This document shows, piece by piece, positions 57,524 through 64,000 of a DNA stretch of 64,000 bases. The stretch is taken from assembly GCF_000787575.1 (NCBI RefSeq), contig NW_012236511.1, positions 248,001-312,000 of the forward strand. The letters run 5' to 3'. Source of the DNA: Acytostelium subglobosum LB1 (taxonomy: Eukaryota > Evosea > Eumycetozoa > Acytosteliales > Acytosteliaceae). The notes beneath the pieces were generated by a model that saw only the letters and a program-made list of their open reading frames with translations, had not been told where the DNA came from and made no database searches. Position 1 is the stretch's first letter. Each line of letters starts with the position of its first letter. The translations under genes were made by a program, and so were the position numbers.

Positions 57524-57718
57524 TTACACCGGTCTAACATTGTCAGTGTCGATTGGTGTTAGGATTAGATACTGTGGATGCTGTTGTTGTTGTTGTAGTG
57601 GTTGTACATAGTGCTTTAGATAAGGTGTTCCAGTCTGGAAGATCATAAGGTTAATTGGAAGCTGTGGCTGGGGAGTATCCATTTGGATTCTGGTTTTATT
57701 AAAGCTTGGTCTTCCCAT
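57524..57718 (-). pseudogene. Second C-terminal fragment of the membrane-protein family (copy B)
   Basis: Reverse-strand frame of 64 codons. NKTRIQMDTPQPQLPINL, a Gln run and YLILTPIDTDN parallel the C-terminus of the intact gene (GIPMDTLQPQHPFN ... PPIVTNND). It begins only about 10 bp beyond the LINE poly-A tail. No N-terminal part with membrane helices is found upstream, so it is a fragment. Confidence 0.65.
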
Positions 57719-57954
57719 TAGTCCGCATTGTCATCTTTTTGGTCATAATATTCACCAAACACGTTTATTTGTGACCAAGCCTGATGATGGCATGATTGAT
57801 TCTTGGATAGCCATATATGGAATTGGGAGATCTTAAGCCAACAACTTTATCAAGTCCAACACCTTGGTGTAGTGATTCCAAAGATCAATTGATTGATTGA
57901 GTGGAATAAGAATAATAATAATAATAAAACAAAGCAAGATTTATTGCCATAATA

Positions 57955-58746
57955 TTACTTGAGCAGACTCATCTTCTCATCAATGCCAATGTCATTGTTG
58001 GTAACGATTGGGGGCTGAGTCTGGTACTGTGGCTGCTGTTGTTGTGGTTGTTGCTGTACAAATGGAGCTTGGTACTGTCCATATGGTGCACCATGTTGCT
58101 GGTACTGTGGCTGGAAGGGAGCAGCCTGTTGGTATTGTGGCTGGAATGGTGCACCAGTCTGCTGGAAGTTCATCTGTGGCTGTGGCATGTAAGCCTGTTG
58201 GTTGAATGGATGCTGTGGCTGGAGAGTGTCCATTGGGATGCCGTTGTGTGGCATGAAGACTGGCTGGACGGGCATGACGCTGACGACTGGCGAGGGGAAG
58301 TCGACTCTGATGCACAATCTGGTGTGCTTGCGCTTGTGGTGGTTCTTTGAGTGCTTGTAGTACTTGGAGAAGGTGATGCCACGGGCGGCAAACTGGCAGT
58401 TGGCCTCGTTGAGGGCCAAGTCCACCAATCTGACTCTCTTTCTGTGTTGGAAGGCGGCGAGGATGATAAAGAGGATGAACGATCCGATGAAGAGACCGAT
58501 GAAGATTGGCCACAAAGAACCGTTGCCAGTCATCATTGTGATCATAAAGATGGCAAAGAAGACGAATGGGAGGCCCAGGCCCATAAACATCCACTTTCTA
58601 CCGCCTTGTTGTGCGAGCAAAGTATTTATACTCATCACAGTTCCCTGGAACTCTTGAATGGTCATCACACCATACAATTCCGATGGGTAACATGTACGAT
58701 ACAACTGAGAGTTGCATTCATCTGGTTTAATGTGAATGTGATTCAT
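57955..58746 (-). CDS. Membrane protein with Gln/Pro-rich C-terminus (intact copy C)
   Basis: Single exon, 263 residues. A conserved N-terminus (HIKPDECNSQLYRTCYPSEL, then YGVMTIQEFQGTVMSINTLL) is followed by two membrane helices (MFMGLGLPFVFFAIFMITMM and LWPIFIGLFIGSFILFIILA), a basic stretch with CQFAARGITFSKYYKHSKNH, and a Gln/Pro/Tyr-rich cytosolic-type tail of about 100 residues ending DEKMSLLK. Small two-helix proteins with this HIxPxxCxSQLYRTCYP start occur as a family in dictyostelids; function unknown to me. The tail contains repeated Q-Y-Q units such as FQPQYQQAAPFQPQYQQ. Two broken paralogues lie directly downstream. No signal peptide. Confidence 0.8.
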   Translation of the reverse strand: MNHIHIKPDECNSQLYRTCYPSELYGVMTIQEFQGTVMSINTLLAQQGGRKWMFMGLGLPFVFFAIFMITMMTGNGSLWPIFIGLFIGSFILFIILAAFQHRKRVRLVDLALNEANCQFAARGITFSKYYKHSKNHHKRKHTRLCIRVDFPSPVVSVMPVQPVFMPHNGIPMDTLQPQHPFNQQAYMPQPQMNFQQTGAPFQPQYQQAAPFQPQYQQHGAPYGQYQAPFVQQQPQQQQPQYQTQPPIVTNNDIGIDEKMSLLK

Positions 58747-59272
58747 TATTATTTTTGTTGTTTATATGTATGTGTTTAATTATGTACAAAGATTGAATTG
58801 AATGAATGGTTGAGCGCGTTCTGTTTTGGTTTTGTTGTCCCCTCATTTGGCATTTCCATCTCATCATCGAATATCAACATTATTATTTATTTGCGTTTCT
58901 TGACTCTTGAGGGAACAAGCGAAAGTCACATCACCCCACACACAAACATCCAAGTCCGCTCACACTTGGAAACCGCAACTTTGGTCGCGACCTAAAGATC
59001 ACCAACAACGAATCAACTCGTTGGCAACATATGAGTGAAGAATGGTTGGAAGAGAGGAAGCTGGGAAGGAAGTTGTTTGGAGAATGCCTTTGTCCTGACG
59101 CAATGGAGGTCACATGGTGAAGCTCCTGAATGGTCGACCAGAGTCGGGCGTTAACATCTAATTTATTAATGTATGTGTAATGCTGGTTGGTTGGTTGGTT
59201 GGTGTATATATATAAAATGTATACCTATATAATTTTGTTTGTCATCTTGATTGACAACTATATCTATTACTA
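58747..59272. other. Intergenic region
   Basis: About 520 bp between the start of the membrane-protein gene and the 3' end of the zinc-finger gene. Contains GTTG repeats near 59186 and no convincing coding frame. Confidence 0.5.
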
Positions 59273-59763
59273 CTATATCTTATTGATCTTTGACCCAGCG
59301 ATAACTGGATTGGCCTTGGCTAGAGCTGCCTTGCCGGCGGTCTTGTAGTCAAAGGAACACTCGTGCTTATCGGCGTATCGGTGGGTGGAACAATATACAT
59401 AGTCGCATCGACATTTGAAACCGAGCAATCCGACCTTCTTGGTACAGCTGAAACATCGAGTTGTGTCGACCTGTACCTTCTTGTCGTCTGCGGCAGGGTC
59501 CTCTGTGCTAGCCGTTTCGGTCTTATTATCCGTGCTATTGTTTGTCTGTTGCAATGGCTTTTCTTCTGACTTTGGATAATAGTCTCTATAGCATTTGGAG
59601 CACATATTTGCTGTCAGTGGATTTCTGTTGTTTGTTGAGAGTGTAAGATGTTTGTTAGAGATATTGTCCAGAATTATTGATTGATTGATACATACCCAAA
59701 GAAACCACAGTTGTTGGCACATTGGATTGGGGCCGAAGTCTTTTGTGTAGAATCACCTTCCAT
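59273..59763 (-). CDS. A20/AN1 zinc finger protein (ZFAND5/6-like)
   Basis: Two exons on the reverse strand (59763-59696, 59624-59273) give 139 residues. Residues 14-44 form an A20 finger split by the intron: IQCANNCGFFG, then NPLTANMCSKCYRDYY (C-x4-C-x11-C-x2-C). A Thr/Lys/Gln linker leads to the AN1 finger RCFSCTKKVGLLGFKCRCDY and YCSTHRYADKHECSFDY with all cysteines and histidines present. Proteins of this build bind ubiquitin through A20 and regulate stress responses and proteasome traffic; in animals they are ZFAND5/6, in plants SAPs. Length is typical. The family has small introns at this same GFFGNP position, supporting the model. Confidence 0.94.
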
Positions 59764-60908
59764 GATTGATCTTATGTGTTGTATAGTGTATATATGTGAT
59801 AATGTACAAAGATTGTTCTGATGACGAGTCTTCAATATTCAAAGTGAATGTCTGTTTGCTTTCAAAGTTTGTTCTGCTTCTATTCTTGTTGCGGTTGTTG
59901 TTTCGCTATTGCTGTTGTTGCTATGCTGTATGAATAGATAATAGATAATAATAATAATATAGGTCTAAGACTAAGCAATTGATAAAGGTTAGGTATTTGT
60001 GCTCGTTTGTTTGTGTTGTCGTTCAGAATGCGTGGATGAGGAGGACACAGATAATGTAGTAGGTGGCTTTGTTATTGGTTGGTTGTTGAATGAATTAGTT
60101 GAGTGAGTGTTTACGCGCGTATGTACAACAATAATATATATTATTATGTGTTTATGTGTGTATACAATTAAAATATATTTTATATGTGTGTGTTTGTGTA
60201 TGAATGAATGAATAATAATGAATGGATTAATGATGTTGCTTAACATCACAATTAATAATAATTGCGTGTGTGTGTGTGTTTGTTTGTGAGAGTGCGGTTG
60301 GGTTATCTCTGTCAACCCTGTGATGAAAATAGTAATGGTAATTGAATTACATTCAAACACACACACACATGCACTTAAGTGTTCAACGACCATCATGTCA
60401 TGTGTGTGTTTGTGTGTATATATGTAGTGGTTATAAATATAAATAGAATGATGTTCGTTGATGGTTGGATTGGTTATCTCTTCAAACAAATAAAATATGT
60501 TATATTATGGGATGTAGTGTGTAGTGAAGAGTAGTAGTAAATACTTACTTATATATTATAAGTGATGAAAAGATCGATCAACTGTTTGCTTAAAGGTAGT
60601 ATAAAGTTTATAACAAATATATGTTTATATTATATATCTCTAGTTAATGTATGAATGTTGTGTATTTGTAATGATTAAATAAAATGTACAAAAGTGTAAT
60701 GATGACAGTTCGCTTGTTTTGATCGTATTTGTAATTGTTTATAAGTTGGACAAAGTTGAGAATGAATCATTGCAGTTAGGATGAAGTCGCAATAATGAGT
60801 CAAACAGTGTGGTGCTTTGTTGTCTCCTCATTGCGCTGCGCAACCAAGTTCAACGAATATTAAATGGGTCTCCCAGGGTTTGAGATACAACGGTCATCGA
60901 AATTTCGT
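59764..60908. other. Intergenic region with simple repeats
   Basis: About 1.1 kb dominated by GTGT/CACA repeats (60175-60425), AT-rich stretches and TAA/TTG runs. A 166-codon reverse frame at 59989-60489 consists of His/Thr/Ile repeats from CACA dinucleotides and is not a gene. I see nothing else. Confidence 0.6.
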
Positions 60909-62582
60909 TCAATTGCACCATACATCTTGAAAAGGGTTGTTTGAGAACTTCAATGTTAACCTGTCCAGGAATGATTGAAGTGATTTTGGTCCTTCAATTC
61001 CAATATTAGATTGATGGATATGAGTAGTTGCCACCCATAGTGTTGATAAATAGTATAAGGTCCTCATCAATCGTATCTTCATATCCAAGTTGGTCCAGGA
61101 CACCACCAAAAAAAGAACCAATCTTAGAAGTTCGGACAACCATGCATACCTATCATTGTTAATTCATTGATTGATTAGTATTCATACTTATAATTATAGG
61201 GTGTGAAGAAGGTGGATCTACTTACTTCTTTCTATCAAATATTGATCCAAGAATTGAAATACTTATATAGACATAAACCAGTTGGAGTCCAAGCACCATC
61301 GGGATTGATCTCATGTCAATGTTTAGACAAATGAATGTAAACATGACAAGGATATTAAAGTGGACAAATGTGTAGATGTTGACTTCCAATGATATCGGCG
61401 GTCCTTTCCTTTCTTTCATCACTGGATTGGGAGGAGTGATAATAGCACCACTTGGTACCCAACCTGGTTTGTTGATAATAGACTTAAACTTGTTTGACCA
61501 ATATTTGAAACGTCGAACCTTATTCCTGATGTCAAAGTAATGATGAATCTGTACCCAAGTCGGATCATGACTTGTAAAAGCATAGGCAACCAATCCATAA
61601 ATAGGTTCTTCATCCTCTTCGACAAATGTTCCAAACAAACGATCCCAAATAATTAGTAATCTAAGTATTTGAAATACTTAGTGATTAGTTATTTGATACA
61701 TTGATATCATCGACATTATGATTGATCTTACCCTCCAAAGTTAATATCAAGATAGATGGCATTCCGAGCATGGTGCACTCTGTGGTGGGACGGCGTGTTC
61801 ATGATCCATTCAATAGGCCTTGGCAACTTTCTTATGTATTTTGTATGAATCCAGAACTGATAAATTGTGTTCATCTGTTTATGGAAGAAGTACATTTGAG
61901 GCGGGAACAATAGCCCAAGGGGAAGTACAAACATCCAACTGGTGTATATTTGGAATACATTTTGTCTTAGTCCTGTAGACAGATTGTATTTCTCACTTGA
62001 GTGATGTGTCATATGTGTTGCCCACATCCCTATGATGTTTATGGTCAGTATTGGATAACTTATATTCGAATATTATTTACCTACAGTTGATAATATGTAA
62101 ACATCTATGATGCCCTGATTGAGTGATAATAAAAAAGGTTATTTTAAGTATGAGAATGATTGATTGTTTCAGCGGATATCAACTTACAATAGAAAGCAAA
62201 GTCTACCAATAATAAACAAAATAAAGAGGCTAACTTGGAGTCTTCTGGAATGTCTACTAGTCGACAGTGCTCCCACATCCATATCACAATATAGAACTCT
62301 GTAGTTACCAATAGACTACATGGTATTAACTTCTCGATTAAAATTGTTGATAAACCTGTTGATAGACTTTATATAAGGTAAACATTTGATTGATTGATTT
62401 ATGGATTGATTGTCATCTAATCATTCATACCTTGTAAATGAATCGTTCCAAGAGTATGTATCATCATCGAAATAGAAGGATACAATATTCTCAACTATCA
62501 ACAATGCTATAAACCAAGGTAGAAATCTAATAGAGTAGTCTGGAAATTGATAATCAAGTATATATTTATAACTATCAAACAT
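60909..62582 (-). CDS. agmo: Alkylglycerol monooxygenase (fatty acid hydroxylase family)
   Basis: Six exons on the reverse strand (62582-62431, 62366-62188, 62114-62085, 62029-61732, 61660-61226, 61149-60909) give 444 residues, the length of human AGMO. The di-iron histidine boxes are present: FYWHHRCLHIIN spanning the 30-nt exon 3, HMTHHSSEKYNLSTGLRQN, and SHHRVHHARN. Then come INFGGLLIIWDRLFGTFVEE and the long C-terminal part with GVVAYAFTSH-like GLVAYAFTSHDPTWVQIHHY. Multiple hydrophobic helices place it in the ER. AGMO cleaves ether bonds of alkylglycerols using tetrahydrobiopterin, which dictyostelids make. All exon joins are in phase and rebuild the conserved motifs. Confidence 0.92.
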
Positions 62583-62938
62583 TATTATTTATTTCTATGT
62601 ACATGTATTCTAATTAGAAGTAATGTATGAGTTTATTGATCAATCATGTCTCTCTCCTCTATGCTAACATTAGTTGTTGGAAACATTAAGTGAATTTGAA
62701 CATCAAATTGTAGCCATTGAGGTCAAGCTTATCATACCCCCCAAAGAGCATGTCTTGGCATCCTTTGGACCAACCAGATTACAATCCTACACTATCACAC
62801 ACACTCAAACATCTTTACACTAAATTGGAACATTGCCTTTTTAAGTAATTGTGTTGTCCAAACAGAGTAGAGGACTTTGGCATCGATTGGATCAACAACA
62901 ATAAACTTAAGTTAAACTTATTATATTTTTATTATTGT
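62583..62938. other. Intergenic region
   Basis: About 350 bp between the AGMO start codon and the stop of the Trm10 gene. No coding frame and no notable repeats; it should contain the AGMO promoter. Confidence 0.5.
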
Positions 62939-64000
62939 TTATATTTGATTGCGATCTGGTTGGATGAATGTCTCGGGATTGGTACCTAGTTTGGCTGTTG
63001 TTGTTGGTGTCTCGGATTTTGTTGTAGAAGGAGGAGTAGTACTTGTAGTAGATGTTGTTGTTGTTGTGGTTGTTGCTGTATCATTGGCTGTTGTATCATT
63101 GGTTGTGGATGTTGCACTAATGGTCGATTGGTCAACATTCTTGTCTTCGTTGTTGTTCTCTCCTTCATCCTCCTCATTGTAGTCTTCGTCCTCGCCTTCA
63201 TTATCTGGATCATCAGATATCTTCCTAGCAGGTATAATCTGCTCGAACGACTGTTTCCAATCTCCATTCTGTGTATATGCTAGAAGTATTTCAAAGACTA
63301 ATGTACATAATGTTAGTGGACCATTCCTCGTCATCACTCAACAACAATGTAATATCGTATCTTACCATGATTGACTGTCAACACCTTGCGTGATGATAAT
63401 GTTATATATTCACTGATTGGTAGACGAGCTGTTGCGATACCTTGATCAGTTGCCTTCTTGTATGTGTATCCTTTGTATCGATTGTGATCTACGAATGATC
63501 CAATGATATATCGCTTGGTTGGGTCCAGTGTCTGGATAGAGTTTGGCGAGTCGGATGTGAGGTAGACCAGCTCCTGCTTGTCAAACAGCTCCATGTAGGT
63601 CTCAGTGTGCTTGGTCAGCTTCCAGTTGGCCACGCCAGACATTGACTCCATGGTGTCGCGCACCTTGCCCGTGTAGCCGGTGATGTCCACTTTGAGTGGA
63701 CGGTCGGCCTTGTTGTTGGCGCCGTACAGGTAGCACACCTGGTTGATGAGACTCTTCTCCTCCTTTGATCCCATCAGATGCGACATCTCCATGTCTAGAA
63801 TGACATTGCCGCTGTAGTCGATGGTGCTTGGGTCGCGTCTCTTCTTCCTCTTTCTAATCTCCTTCTCCTTGCGCTGCTCAGGTGTCATCTCCTGTTTCTT
63901 CCTCTTCAACTTCTCACGCTTCTTCTCTCTAAAGTACTCCTTCCTCTGATCCTTCATTTGATTCCATCTTTCAGCTTTCAACTGTCTCTTCAACTGGCCC
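62939..64000 (-). CDS. trmt10: Trm10 tRNA guanine-N1-methyltransferase (5' end outside window)
   Basis: Two exons visible on the reverse strand (beyond 64000 to 63366, and 63297-62939), about 330 residues. The visible start is a Lys/Arg/Glu-rich helix (KAERWNQMKDQRKEYFREK). The SPOUT domain follows: DMEMSHLMGSKEEKSLINQV, YLYGANNKADRPLKVDITGY, VYLTSDSPNS, YIIGSFVDHNRYKG with the Trm10 catalytic Asp in VDHNR, then ARLPISEYI, LTVNH-VFEILLAY across the 68-nt intron, and DWKQSFEQIIPARK. Trm10 methylates N1 of G9 (or A9) in tRNA. The C-terminal tail is acidic, then Thr/Ser-rich low complexity. The frame continues past the window end, so the N-terminus is missing. Confidence 0.93.

Noticed and set aside
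59989-60489. 166-codon reverse frame rich in His, Thr and Ile
   Set aside because: It is the translation of CACA/GTGT microsatellites; no normal amino-acid composition, no splice or family evidence.

Overview
The window is nuclear DNA of a social amoeba (Dictyostelia). The evidence is genes of about 1-4 kb split by short introns (mostly 45-120 nt, GTAAGT or GTATGT donors, donor phase conserved), AT-rich spacers full of TCAA/TCAC tetranucleotide runs, CAA/CAC-coded Gln, Asn and Thr tracts inside proteins, a protein built of Dictyostelium-type CTDC cysteine repeats, and the classical dictyostelid protein set. Coding DNA is clearly more GC-rich than in D. discoideum, so a group 1-2 type species (Cavenderia, Acytostelium or relatives) is more likely; the species itself cannot be fixed from the sequence alone. 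One 100-N gap (47002-47101) shows that it is a draft scaffold.

Layout. 1-9.6 kb: an edge-truncated SAM methyltransferase, an unidentified protein, a PQ-loop membrane protein and a large RasGEF with a talin-F0-like ubiquitin fold. 9.8-13.7 kb: REX4-type exonuclease with an RGG domain and peroxisomal acyl-CoA oxidase with PTS1. 13.85-14.2 kb: small protein with KEN and D boxes, then 3 kb without supported genes. 17.3-24.8 kb: cathepsin B-like protease, Msp1/ATAD1 AAA ATPase, CCDC130 splicing factor, NAC beta, YIPF1/2 Golgi protein. 25.0-29.3 kb: a very long ankyrin-type locus with two related halves and six apparent frameshifts. 29.9-40.1 kb: conserved housekeeping genes (proteasome alpha4, WDR33, WDR7/rabconnectin-3 beta, CK2 alpha). 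41.7-46.1 kb: three secreted or surface proteins (CTDC-repeat matrix protein and two single-pass proteins).

46.1-51.1 kb is accessory territory: an Ulp1-like protease fragment and a Tudor-like fragment facing away from the gap, short tandem repeats, an AT-rich island holding a long inverted repeat (foldback/MITE-like), and a broken gene of repeated Cys/His zinc modules. 51.2-56.1 kb holds a 9-exon gene for a 1,422-residue protein I do not recognise. 56.1-58.7 kb is a small membrane-protein family with one intact copy, two C-terminal fragments, and a 5'-truncated LINE with a poly-A tail. 59.3-64 kb returns to ordinary genes: A20/AN1 zinc finger, alkylglycerol monooxygenase, and a Trm10 tRNA methyltransferase cut by the window end.

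There is no operon logic; neighbouring genes are functionally mixed as expected for a eukaryote. Exon boundaries were derived by hand from reading frame, splice-site sequence and protein-family continuity. Several otherwise well-conserved genes (WDR33, the beta-helix protein) need a one-base correction, so some frameshifts here are probably assembly errors rather than real decay.
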